A stretch of DNA of 30,920 nt from JAEZVV01 sp036652035 (GTDB lineage Bacteria > Pseudomonadota > Gammaproteobacteria > Burkholderiales > Burkholderiaceae_F), in the NCBI GenBank assembly GCA_036652035.1, contig JAVVWR010000038.1:1-30920 (forward strand), written 5' to 3'. Below, piece by piece: positions 16,929-24,919 of the stretch (within the stretch, counting starts at the first letter, position 1; every line of letters begins with the position of its first letter). A program made the translations under genes and the position numbers. A model generated the notes under the pieces. The model ran no database searches. It was not told where the DNA came from and worked only from the letters and a program-made list of their open reading frames with translations.

Positions 16929-18256
16929 GCCAAAGTCCTGACAATCACGACACTCCCAATCCGGTCAATCCGGCGCCCGTGCCTGAGCGCGATGCTGCGG
17001 GCGGCCCCGGCGGCGAGGGCGCCCGCCCGCGCAACCCGAATGCGCGGCGGCGGCGTGGCCAGCGCGGCCAGGGTGGACAAGGCGGTCAAGTAGCTCGACG
17101 TGACGTCGAAGCTCGCGTGAGCGAGAGTGGTGCCGCAGCGCCTGCCGTGCTGGCGCCGCGGGTCGGACCGGCGCTGGCCGATGGCGATGAGCTCAACCTC
17201 GCCGCGATGCCGGATTCCGCGCTTCCCCGCGACGTTCTCGAGCGCGGTCGCAACGCGGTCAAGCAAGCTCTGGTGGCACAGTCGGAAAAGCTGCACAAGG
17301 TGCTGGCCGACGCCGGTGTCGGTTCGCGCCGAGACATGGAAGAGCTGATCATCGCCGGCCGCGTGTCGGTCAATGGCGAGCCGGCGCATATCGGCCAGCG
17401 AGTTCTGCCGACCGATCAAGTGCGCGTCAATGGCAAGCCGCTGTCGCAACGTCGCGCCGCTGCCGTTGGCAAGCCGCCGCGAGTCCTGCTCTACCACAAG
17501 CCGGCCGGCGAGATCGTTTCGCAGGACGACCCCGAGGGCCGCGCCAGCGTGTTCGACAAGCTGCCGCGCATCTCCGGGGGGCGCTGGATTGCGGTTGGAC
17601 GCCTGGACTTCAACACCGAAGGTCTATTGATTTTTACGACTTCCGGCGAGTTGGCCAATCGACTCATGCACCCACGCTATGAAGTTGAGCGCGAATATGC
17701 GGTGCGCGTTCAGGGTGAGCTGAGCGAAGCGCAGAGCGAGCAACTTCTCACGGGGGTGAAGCTCGATGACGGCGTGGCCAAGTTTGCAGTGATCGAGGAT
17801 TGTGGTGGGCAGGGCTTTAACCACTGGTACCGGGTGCTGATCAAGGAAGGTCGCAATCGCGAAGTGCGGCGCATGTTTGAGACGGTGGGTTTGACGGTTT
17901 CGCGACTGATCCGCACTCGTTTTGGCGCGATCCAGTTGCCGCGCAGCGTGGCGCGTGGTCGCCACTATGAGTTGGCGGCCGAATGGGTGCAGGCATGGAT
18001 GCACGACCTGGGTGTGGGCTCTGAAGAGTCGCGTGCAGGTGGTGGCGCCAAGCCCAGTGGCGTCAAGCCGCAGGGGGCAGGCAAGTCGCGTGGCGGCAAG
18101 CCGGGTCGCAACGGTGCAAGCGGTAGTGGCAAATCGCAGAGCCGCCAGCCCGACCCCATGACCAGTACGGTTAACTACATCGCCGCAGGCGGTATGCCAG
18201 GGATGCCGCGTGGCCAAGCCCGGCCGCGGCGAGGGAAAGTAGGTCGGGGCTTCTAG
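16925..18256 (+). CDS. rluB: 23S rRNA pseudouridine synthase RluB
   Basis: Converts a uridine near the peptidyl-transferase region of 23S rRNA (U2605 in E. coli) to pseudouridine. 443 residues, much longer than E. coli RluB (about 290) because of disordered tails. The first 115 residues are rich in Pro, Gly and Arg (ARRRRGQRGQGGQGGQ); an S4 RNA-binding domain follows at about 118-165 (SEKLHKVLADAGVGSRRDME); the catalytic domain runs from about 180 to 365 with GRLDFNTEGLL (Asp228) and KEGRNREVRRMFE; the tail of about 75 residues is rich in Gly, Lys and Ser. Translation is coupled to scpB by ATGA. RluE or RsuA are less likely given the genome context. Confidence 0.92.
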   Translation: MSQSPDNHDTPNPVNPAPVPERDAAGGPGGEGARPRNPNARRRRGQRGQGGQGGQVARRDVEARVSESGAAAPAVLAPRVGPALADGDELNLAAMPDSALPRDVLERGRNAVKQALVAQSEKLHKVLADAGVGSRRDMEELIIAGRVSVNGEPAHIGQRVLPTDQVRVNGKPLSQRRAAAVGKPPRVLLYHKPAGEIVSQDDPEGRASVFDKLPRISGGRWIAVGRLDFNTEGLLIFTTSGELANRLMHPRYEVEREYAVRVQGELSEAQSEQLLTGVKLDDGVAKFAVIEDCGGQGFNHWYRVLIKEGRNREVRRMFETVGLTVSRLIRTRFGAIQLPRSVARGRHYELAAEWVQAWMHDLGVGSEESRAGGGAKPSGVKPQGAGKSRGGKPGRNGASGSGKSQSRQPDPMTSTVNYIAAGGMPGMPRGQARPRRGKVGRGF

Positions 18257-18285
18257 TAAGCCCTCGAGTAATCCCGTATAACGTC

Positions 18286-18314
18286 TTGTTTTTATTGGGC
18301 TGCCGATCTATACT
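18286..18314 (+). promoter_or_regulatory. Sigma-70 promoter of the rimP-nusA-infB operon
   Basis: TTGTTT (18286-18291), a 17-base spacer and TATACT (18309-18314). The expected transcription start is near 18321, giving a leader of about 160 bases before rimP that begins with a hairpin and contains a terminator. Confidence 0.72.
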
Positions 18315-18323
18315 AGTTGATTG

Positions 18324-18358
18324 ACGTGGTATTGCCCTGTTTTTGGGGTATGCCACGT
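18324..18358 (+). promoter_or_regulatory. 5' hairpin of the rimP leader
   Basis: ACGTGGTAT (18324-18332) pairs with ATGCCACGT (18350-18358, one G-T pair), with three further C-G pairs (18335-18337 with 18345-18347) inside a small internal loop. It starts within a few bases of the predicted transcript start and could stabilise the mRNA or, alternatively, end the rluB transcript. A small GGCTT/AAGCC stem follows at 18388-18402. Confidence 0.5.
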
Positions 18359-18417
18359 TTGCGCGGGGCGGTTTGCGTGAGAGTTACGGCTTCGCGCAAG
18401 CCTGTTGGTGGACGCGG

Positions 18418-18442
18418 ATGGGCTAGACGCCCATTTTTTTTT
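18418..18442 (+). terminator. Intrinsic terminator in the rimP leader (attenuator candidate)
   Basis: ATGGGC (18418-18423), loop TAGAC, GCCCAT (18429-18434), then eight T (18435-18442). It lies 41 bases before the rimP start and downstream of the predicted promoter, so it should cut off much of the operon transcript. The operon encodes NusA, which itself acts on pausing and termination, so feedback control is plausible. Confidence 0.75.
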
Positions 18443-18483
18443 GCTTTTGTTTTCTTGCTGCCGGCTCGTGGCCGGCTTGGATA

Positions 18484-19068
18484 ATGTCGGGAATCGCTGG
18501 TCAACTCTTTGAACTTGTCGATCGCACGGTCGAAGGCCTCGGGCTGGAGCTCGTGGATATCGAGCGTGCTCCGCGCGGACTGATGCGCGTGACCATTGAT
18601 GTCGACGGTGGTATTTCCCTCGACGACTGTGAGCGCGTGAGCAATCAGCTCACCCATCTGTTCGCGGTTGAAAATATTGAATTTGAACGCCTGGAGGTTT
18701 CCTCTCCGGGCGTTGATCGGCCGCTGCGCCGTGCGCGTGACTGGCTCCGTTATGTGGGTCAGATGGTGCACGTCGAGATGTTTGCGCCGCTGATCGCCGA
18801 GGGCTTGCCTGAGGCGGGTCGCCGCAAGCTCGATGGTCGTTTGTTGGGGCTTGATGGTGAGCTGGGTGCGGAGATCGTTCGCATCGAGTTTGTCGAACAG
18901 AAGGTGCCGCGCACGCCTTCGCAGGCAGCGATGGCTCGTGCGGCCAAGCGGTCGGGACGAGGCGGTGATAGCGCGGCGACGGAGCCGGTGGTGGTCGAGT
19001 TCGCTTTGGCGGATGTCGAGCGCGCCTGGCTGGTGGCGGAACTGGACTTCAGGGGTGGGCAAAGATGA
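18484..19068 (+). CDS. rimP: Ribosome maturation factor RimP
   Basis: Needed for maturation of the 30S subunit; binds the small ribosomal protein S12 region in the family. 194 residues, longer than E. coli RimP (about 150). The N-terminal alpha/beta domain includes GLELVDIERAPRGLMRVTID (about 20-39) and the SLDDCERVSNQLTHLF motif; SSPGVDRPLRR (about 74-84) is the family signature. The extra length comes from a longer middle loop and a charged Arg/Gly/Ser insert (about 150-172) before the C-terminal beta-barrel end. The Shine-Dalgarno is poor. The stop overlaps the nusA start (ATGA at 19065-19068). It is the first gene of the rimP-nusA-infB operon. Confidence 0.95.
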   Translation: MSGIAGQLFELVDRTVEGLGLELVDIERAPRGLMRVTIDVDGGISLDDCERVSNQLTHLFAVENIEFERLEVSSPGVDRPLRRARDWLRYVGQMVHVEMFAPLIAEGLPEAGRRKLDGRLLGLDGELGAEIVRIEFVEQKVPRTPSQAAMARAAKRSGRGGDSAATEPVVVEFALADVERAWLVAELDFRGGQR

Positions 19069-20549
19069 GCCGTGAGATTCTGCTAACGGTAGACGTGCTG
19101 GCGCGCGAAAAGAACGTGCCGCGGGAGACCGTGTTCGGCGCTCTTGAAATGGCGCTGGCCGCAGCGACCAAGAAACTCATGTTTCCGGGCGAGGAGGCCG
19201 ACGTTCGCGTCGCTGTCGACCGCGAATCCGGTTCGTATGAGGCTTTCCGCCGCTGGTTGGTCGTGCCTGATGAGGCCGGCCTGCAAGAGCCCGATCGCGA
19301 GATCATTCTGAGTGACGCCCGTGACGATGATTCCGAGATCGCGGTCGGCGACACGATCGAAGAGCAGCTGCCCGAGACCAATGTCTTTGGTCGGCGTTTT
19401 GCGCAAGATGCCAAGCAGGTGATTCTGCAGAAGCTGCGCGACGCCGAGCGTGAGCAAGTGCTGAACGATTTCCTGGCGCGCGGAGACCAGATCGTCAACG
19501 GCGCCATCAAGCGTCTCGACAAGGGCGACGCCATCATCGAGATCGGCAAGGTGGAAGCCCGCCTGCCGCGCAGCGAGATGATCGCCAAGGAAAACCTGCG
19601 CATCGGTGACCGTGTTCGCGCCTATGTCGATCGTATCGACCGCGCCGCTCGTGGCCAGCAGGTGATCCTGTCGCGCACCTCGCCCGAGTTCATCAAGAAA
19701 TTGTTCGAACTGGAAGTGCCCGAGATCGAACAAGGTCTGCTGGTCATCAAGTCCGCGGCCCGTGATTCCGGCGTGCGCGCCAAGATCGCGGTGTGGACCG
19801 GTGACAAGCGGATCGACCCGATCGGCACCTGCGTCGGCATGCGCGGCTCGCGCGTGCAGGCGGTCACCAACGAACTGGCGGGCGAGCGTGTCGATATTGT
19901 GCTGTGGTCGGAAGACCCGGCGCAGTTCGTCATTGGTGCTCTGGCGCCGGCCAACGTCAGCTCGATCGTGGTTGACGAAGAACGTCACGCGATGGACGTG
20001 GTGGTCGACGAGGACAACCTCGCCATCGCCATCGGCCGCAGCGGTCAGAACGTGCGTCTGGCGTCGGAGTTGACCGGCTGGCAGATCAACATCATGACGG
20101 CCGAGGAATCGGCCGAGAAGCAGGCCAAGGAGCAGGAAGGCATCCGTGCCGAGTTCATGGCCAAGCTCGACGTTGACCAGGAAGTCGCCGACATCCTGAT
20201 CAGCGAAGGCTTCTCTTCGATTGAAGAGATTGCCTACGTTCCTGAAAAGGAACTGCTTGAAATTGAAGCCTTTGACGAAGATACCGTTGAAGAACTTCGC
20301 ACCCGTGCGCGCAATGCGTTGCTCACGGAAGCGATCGTGCGCGAGGAGAACCTCGAGCAGGTCGAAAAGGAGATGCTCGAACTTGAAGACATGGACGCTG
20401 ACCTCGCGGCCAAGCTCGTGGCGGGAAAAATCAAGACCCGTGACGACCTTGGCGAGCTTGCTGTCGATGAACTCGTCGAGCTGACTGGTGTAGACGCTGA
20501 GCGCGCCAAGAAAATCATCATGGCCGCGCGCGCCCACTGGTTCGAGTAA
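19065..20549 (+). CDS. nusA: Transcription termination/antitermination factor NusA
   Basis: Binds RNA polymerase and modulates pausing, termination and antitermination. 494 residues, the usual length. The N-terminal polymerase-binding domain is at about 1-130 (LTVDVLAREKNVPRETVFGA), the S1 domain at about 140-200, KH1 and KH2 at about 235-350 (GTCVGMRGSRVQAV and the NLAIAIGRSGQNVRLA loops). Two acidic helix-hairpin-helix repeats close the protein (about 365-415 and 440-494), the form found in gamma- and betaproteobacteria whose last repeat contacts the alpha subunit. It is translationally coupled to rimP, and 39 bases separate it from infB. Confidence 0.97.
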   Translation: MSREILLTVDVLAREKNVPRETVFGALEMALAAATKKLMFPGEEADVRVAVDRESGSYEAFRRWLVVPDEAGLQEPDREIILSDARDDDSEIAVGDTIEEQLPETNVFGRRFAQDAKQVILQKLRDAEREQVLNDFLARGDQIVNGAIKRLDKGDAIIEIGKVEARLPRSEMIAKENLRIGDRVRAYVDRIDRAARGQQVILSRTSPEFIKKLFELEVPEIEQGLLVIKSAARDSGVRAKIAVWTGDKRIDPIGTCVGMRGSRVQAVTNELAGERVDIVLWSEDPAQFVIGALAPANVSSIVVDEERHAMDVVVDEDNLAIAIGRSGQNVRLASELTGWQINIMTAEESAEKQAKEQEGIRAEFMAKLDVDQEVADILISEGFSSIEEIAYVPEKELLEIEAFDEDTVEELRTRARNALLTEAIVREENLEQVEKEMLELEDMDADLAAKLVAGKIKTRDDLGELAVDELVELTGVDAERAKKIIMAARAHWFE

Positions 20550-20588
20550 GTACAGCCCAGCCGAGACGGCGAAGGAGCGAGAAGATTT

Positions 20589-23534
20589 ATGTCCAGTAAC
20601 ACGGTTTCCCAGTTCGCGCAGGAACTTAAGCTTCCGGCGAGGTTGCTGCTCGAGCAGCTGCAAGCGGCAGGGGTCAGCAAGCAGTCGGAATCCGATGTGC
20701 TGAGCGAGGACGACAAGTCCCGTTTGCTCGCCTCTCTGCGCAAGGCGCACGGTGCGCCCGAGGCGGCTGAGAAAAGAAAGATCACGCTGACCCGCAAAGA
20801 GACCTCGGCAATCAAGCAGGCCGACGCCACTGGCAAGGCCCGCACGATCCAGGTCGAAGTGCGCAAGAAGCGCGTTTTCGTCAAGCGCGAAGACGGTAGC
20901 CCGGTTGAAGGTGAGAGCCTGCCCGAGCTCGCTCAGAATGCTCCGGCCGCGCCAGCGATCGACGAAGTCGAGCTCGCCAAGCGTGAAGATGAAGCCAAGC
21001 GCGCGGCCGAGCTGATCGCGCGCCAGGCCGCCGAAGCCAAGGAACGTGCCGAGCGCGCCCAGCGCGAACTCGAAGCGGCGCGCAAGGTCGAGGAAGACGC
21101 TCGCAAGGCGGAAGAAGCGGCCCAAGCCGCGGCAGCGGCGCAAGCCGAAGCCAAGGCCAAAGCGGCGGCACCCGCCGAAGTTGAAGCGCCGGCCGAGCAG
21201 GTCGCCGCCGAAGCTGAAAAGCGCGCCACGGCCGATGCTGGCAAGCGTGCGGCGGCCGATGCCGACAAGCGCGCTGTCGCTGCGGCGGAAGCGCGTGAAG
21301 TTGCCGCTCGCGAGGAAGCCACCAAGACCGAGGTCGAGCGCCAGAAAGCCGAGCAGGCTGCCTCCGACGCCCAAGCCGCTCGTGCCCGCGCCCGCAAGGC
21401 TGCCGAGGCCGAGGCCGCGGCCATCCGCGAAATGATGGCCGCGCCCAAGAAGGTGCTGACCGCCAAGCCGCCCGAGGGCACGCTGCACAAGCCTGCGGCC
21501 AAGGCCGAAGAAGCCAAGACCGTGGCCAAGCCGGCTCCGGCGGCGGCTAAGAAGGACGACAAGAAGCCGGCCGGCGCTGGCGGCGTCAAGGAAATCAAGT
21601 CGGGCAAGGTGGCGTCGAGCTGGTCGGAAGACCAGCAGAAGAAGCGCCAGCTCAAGACCCGCGGTGACGCTGGTGGTGGTGCGGGTGGCTGGCGCGGTGC
21701 CAAGGGCGGCCGGGGTCGCTCCGGCGGCCGGGGCGAAGCCGCTCCGCAAGTGCAGATGCCGACCGAAGCCATCGTGCGTGACGTGTCGGTGCCGGAAACC
21801 ATCACCGTGGGCGATCTCGCCCACAAGATGGCAGTCAAGGCCACCGAAGTGATCAAGGTCCTGATGAAGATGGGCCAGATGGTCACCATCAACCAGATGC
21901 TGGACCAGGACACGGCGATGATTCTCGTCGAGGAAATGGGCCACAAGGCGATCGCCGCCAAGCTCGACGACCCGGAAGCGCTGCTCGCCGAAGTCGAAGC
22001 CGGCAGCACCGCCGAGCAAGTGCTCGAGCCGCGTCCTCCGGTCGTCACGATCATGGGTCACGTCGACCACGGCAAGACCTCGCTGCTCGACTACATCCGT
22101 CGCACCAAGGTGGCCTCGGGCGAAGCGGGCGGCATCACGCAGCACATTGGCGCCTATCACGTCGAGACGCCGCGTGGCATCGTCACCTTCCTCGATACCC
22201 CGGGTCACGAGGCCTTCACGGCCATGCGTGCTCGTGGCGCGAAGGCGACCGACATCGTGATTCTGGTGGTCGCGGCCGACGACGGCGTCATGCCGCAGAC
22301 CAAGGAGGCGATTGCCCACGCCCAGGCGGCTGGTGTGCCGCTGGTGGTCGCGATGAACAAGATCGACAAGCCCGAAGCCAACCTCGAGCGCGTCAAGCAA
22401 GAACTGGTGTCGAACAATGTCCTGCCCGAGGAATACGGCGGCGAGGTGCCCTTCATCGGGGTGTCGGCGCGCACCGGCGAGGGCATCGACGATCTGCTTG
22501 AAAACGTCCTGCTTCAAGCCGAAGTGCTTGAGCTCAAGGCAGTCAAGGACGGCCCGGCCAAGGGCATCGTGATCGAATCGCGTCTCGACAAGGGGCGTGG
22601 TCCGGTGGCCACGGTACTGGTTCAGTCCGGCACCTTGAAGCGCGGCGACATCCTGCTCGCCGGTGCGGCTTTCGGTCGTGTCCGTGCGATGCTCGACGAA
22701 GCCGGCAAGCCCATCAACGAAGCGGGCCCCTCGATTCCGGTCGAGATCCAGGGTCTGTCGGATGTGCCGGCCGCGGGCGACGACATCATGGTGCTGGGCG
22801 ACGAGCGCAAGGCGCGCGAAATCGCGCTGTTCCGTCAAGGCAAGTTCCGCGACGTCAAGCTCGCCCGTCAACAAGCCGCCAAGCTCGAGAACCTGTTCGA
22901 GAACGTGGGTGCTGGCGCTGCCCAGAGCCTGCCGCTGATCATCAAGTCCGATGTTCAGGGTTCGCAGGAAGCGCTGATCCACGCCTTGACCAAGCTCTCG
23001 ACCGACGAGGTCAAGGTGCAGGTGGTCTATAGCCAGGTCGGTGGCATTTCCGAATCCGACGTCAACCTGGCGGTTGCGTCCAAGGCGGTCATCATCGGCT
23101 TTAACGTCCGTGCCGACGCACTGGCGCGTAAGCTGGCCGAAGCCAATGGCATCGACATCCGTTACTACAACATCATTTACGACGCGGTCGATGATGTGAA
23201 GGCAGCGATGTCGGGCATGTTGGCTCCGGAGCAGCGCGAGCTGATCCTGGGTATGGCCGAGATCCGCCAGATCATTCGCGTGCCGAAAATCGGCGCGGTG
23301 GCGGGTTGTATGGTCACCGAAGGTTTGGTCAAGCGCACCGCGAGCGCTCGTCTGCTGCGCGACAACGTGGTCATCTGGACCGGCGAGCTGTCCTCGCTCA
23401 AGCGGTTCAAGGACGACGTCAAGGAAGTCAAGAGCGGCTTTGAATGCGGTCTGTCGCTCAAGGGCTACGACGACATCAAGGAAGGCGACCAACTCGAAAT
23501 CTTTGAAGTGCAGGAAGTCGCGCGGACGCTGTAA
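20589..23534 (+). CDS. infB: Translation initiation factor IF-2
   Basis: GTPase that brings initiator fMet-tRNA to the 30S subunit and promotes subunit joining. 981 residues, at the long end for IF-2. A small IF2_N domain starts the protein (VSQFAQELKLPARLLLEQL, about 6-24), followed by about 300 residues of Ala/Glu/Lys/Arg-rich, helical, low-complexity sequence, then a second IF2_N domain (about 390-445). The G domain has GHVDHGKT (G1, about 489-496), AGGITQHIG, DTPGHEAF and NKIDKPEA. Domains for 30S/50S contact and fMet-tRNA binding follow to the C-terminus. AAGGAG (20572-20577) lies upstream. Internal starts are known in some infB genes; none is clear here. Confidence 0.97.
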   Translation: MSSNTVSQFAQELKLPARLLLEQLQAAGVSKQSESDVLSEDDKSRLLASLRKAHGAPEAAEKRKITLTRKETSAIKQADATGKARTIQVEVRKKRVFVKREDGSPVEGESLPELAQNAPAAPAIDEVELAKREDEAKRAAELIARQAAEAKERAERAQRELEAARKVEEDARKAEEAAQAAAAAQAEAKAKAAAPAEVEAPAEQVAAEAEKRATADAGKRAAADADKRAVAAAEAREVAAREEATKTEVERQKAEQAASDAQAARARARKAAEAEAAAIREMMAAPKKVLTAKPPEGTLHKPAAKAEEAKTVAKPAPAAAKKDDKKPAGAGGVKEIKSGKVASSWSEDQQKKRQLKTRGDAGGGAGGWRGAKGGRGRSGGRGEAAPQVQMPTEAIVRDVSVPETITVGDLAHKMAVKATEVIKVLMKMGQMVTINQMLDQDTAMILVEEMGHKAIAAKLDDPEALLAEVEAGSTAEQVLEPRPPVVTIMGHVDHGKTSLLDYIRRTKVASGEAGGITQHIGAYHVETPRGIVTFLDTPGHEAFTAMRARGAKATDIVILVVAADDGVMPQTKEAIAHAQAAGVPLVVAMNKIDKPEANLERVKQELVSNNVLPEEYGGEVPFIGVSARTGEGIDDLLENVLLQAEVLELKAVKDGPAKGIVIESRLDKGRGPVATVLVQSGTLKRGDILLAGAAFGRVRAMLDEAGKPINEAGPSIPVEIQGLSDVPAAGDDIMVLGDERKAREIALFRQGKFRDVKLARQQAAKLENLFENVGAGAAQSLPLIIKSDVQGSQEALIHALTKLSTDEVKVQVVYSQVGGISESDVNLAVASKAVIIGFNVRADALARKLAEANGIDIRYYNIIYDAVDDVKAAMSGMLAPEQRELILGMAEIRQIIRVPKIGAVAGCMVTEGLVKRTASARLLRDNVVIWTGELSSLKRFKDDVKEVKSGFECGLSLKGYDDIKEGDQLEIFEVQEVARTL

Positions 23535-23558
23535 GGCAGGCGACCGTGCGCGCAAGAC

Positions 23559-23576
23559 GGGGGCCTGCGGGCTCCC
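23559..23576 (+). terminator. Weak hairpin between infB and rbfA
   Basis: GGGGGCC (23559-23565), loop TGCG, GGCTCCC (23570-23576), a 7-bp stem with one G-T pair, followed by TTCTGCGTTTT. It may give partial termination or an RNA processing point between infB and rbfA. Confidence 0.35.
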
Positions 23577-23641
23577 TTCTGCGTTTTCATCCCTGCCTCG
23601 CCGTGGCGCATTGTTGGCCCGCAAGAGATTCTGGAATCGAC

Positions 23642-24001
23642 ATGAAACCCAAGAAACCCGGTCGTGGTCTGCGCGTGGCAGACCAGATTCAGCGCGACCT
23701 TGCTGAACTTATCCCGCAGGAAGTGCGCGATCCGCGCGTCGGTCTCGTCACTCTCACAGGGTGCGAAGTCACGCCTGACTACGCTCACGCCAAGGTCTTC
23801 TTCACCGTGATCGGCTCCGAGCCCGAGGTCGCGGCGCAAGGCCTCAACGCGGCTGCGGGCCTGCTGCACAACCTGTTGTTCCGTCGGATCCGTATCCACA
23901 CCGTTCCGCGTCTGCACTTCGTGCATGACGTCAGTGTCGAGCGCGGTTTCGCGATGGACCAGTTGATCAATTCGGCCATCGGCAAGACCGATCCGGCCTG
24001 A
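23642..24001 (+). CDS. rbfA: 30S ribosome-binding factor RbfA
   Basis: Assists late 30S subunit assembly and 16S rRNA 5'-end processing; important for cold adaptation. 119 residues with the KH-like fold signatures RVADQIQRDLAELIPQEVRD (about 11-30), VTLTGCEVTPDYAHAKVFFT (about 37-56) and the RIRIHTVPRLHFVHDVSVE stretch near the C-terminus. The ATG at 23642 was chosen because it begins the conserved basic start (MKPKKPGRGLRVADQI) and gives the usual length; upstream in-frame starts would extend through infB-rbfA spacer with no conservation. 15 bases separate it from truB. Confidence 0.95.
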   Translation: MKPKKPGRGLRVADQIQRDLAELIPQEVRDPRVGLVTLTGCEVTPDYAHAKVFFTVIGSEPEVAAQGLNAAAGLLHNLLFRRIRIHTVPRLHFVHDVSVERGFAMDQLINSAIGKTDPA

Positions 24002-24016
24002 CGCGGAGCGATGTAA

Positions 24017-24910
24017 ATGGGTAAGCCGCGCGGCGACCGCGTCGATGGTGTTCTTCTGCTCGATAAATCGGGCGGAATGACCTCGAACCTCGCGCTGCAA
24101 AAGGCGCGGCGGCTTTTGAATGCGGCCAAGGCGGGGCACACCGGCACGCTTGACCCGATGGCGACCGGCTTGTTGCCGCTCACCTTCGGCGAAGCCACCA
24201 AGTTTTCCGCCGACCTGCTCGACGCCGACAAGGCTTACGAGGCGACGATCCAATTTGGCATCACCACCACCACCGGCGACGCCGAAGGTGAGGTGATCGA
24301 AGAGCGCCCCGTGGCGGTGACCGGCGAACAGCTGGAAGCGGCCATGGCGCAATTGCGCGGCACGATCGATCAGGTGCCGCCGATGTACTCGGCCTTGAAG
24401 CGTGACGGCAAGCCCCTGTACGAACTGGCGCGCGCCGGAATTGAAGTCGAGCGCGCCGCGCGCACGGTAACGATCCATCGCTTCGAGCTGATCGAGTTCC
24501 ACGGCACGGTGGCGCGCGTGGCGGTCGATTGCAGCAAGGGCACGTATATCCGCGTGCTCGCCGAAGACCTCGGCCGCCTGCTCGGCTGCGGCGCTCATCT
24601 CACCGCGCTGCGTCGCACGCGGGTGGGCGAACTCACCCTTGACGGTGCGGTCACCCTTGACGCCCTGACCGAGATGCCGCTCGAAGAGCGTCGTGCGCCG
24701 CTGGCACCGGCCGATCGGCTGCTCGCCTCGCTGGCGCGCGCTGATCTCGATGAAACTCTCGCCGCTCGTTTGCGGCAAGGCCAGCGACTGGCCATTGAAT
24801 GCCCCGAGCGCGGCCGTATCCGCGTCTACGGACCGAACCAAGAACTGCTGGGAACGGCGCTCGTCAACGAGCGCGGTGTCCTCGCCCCCGAACGACTGAT
24901 TGCTTCCTAG
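24017..24910 (+). CDS. truB: tRNA pseudouridine-55 synthase TruB
   Basis: Makes pseudouridine 55 in the T-loop of elongator tRNAs and also acts as a tRNA chaperone. 297 residues. The catalytic motif GHTGTLDPMATGLLPL has Asp46; DGVLLLDKSGGMTSN (about 10-24) and the KAYEATIQFGITTTTGDAEG stretch are family signatures, followed by QVPPMYSALKRDGKPLYELA and CSKGTYIRVLAEDLG. A PUA-like C-terminal region ends the protein (about 235-297). GGAG lies about 12 bases before the ATG. rbfA-truB is the normal order after infB, tying rRNA and tRNA maturation to translation initiation. Confidence 0.96.
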   Translation: MGKPRGDRVDGVLLLDKSGGMTSNLALQKARRLLNAAKAGHTGTLDPMATGLLPLTFGEATKFSADLLDADKAYEATIQFGITTTTGDAEGEVIEERPVAVTGEQLEAAMAQLRGTIDQVPPMYSALKRDGKPLYELARAGIEVERAARTVTIHRFELIEFHGTVARVAVDCSKGTYIRVLAEDLGRLLGCGAHLTALRRTRVGELTLDGAVTLDALTEMPLEERRAPLAPADRLLASLARADLDETLAARLRQGQRLAIECPERGRIRVYGPNQELLGTALVNERGVLAPERLIAS

Positions 24911-24919
24911 GCCCAGACT

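Noticed and set aside
19083..23624. A minus-strand open frame of about 1,500 codons opposite nusA and infB
   Set aside because: It is the antisense of well-defined genes and results from high-GC codon bias; it has no domain, no ribosome binding site and low-complexity residues.
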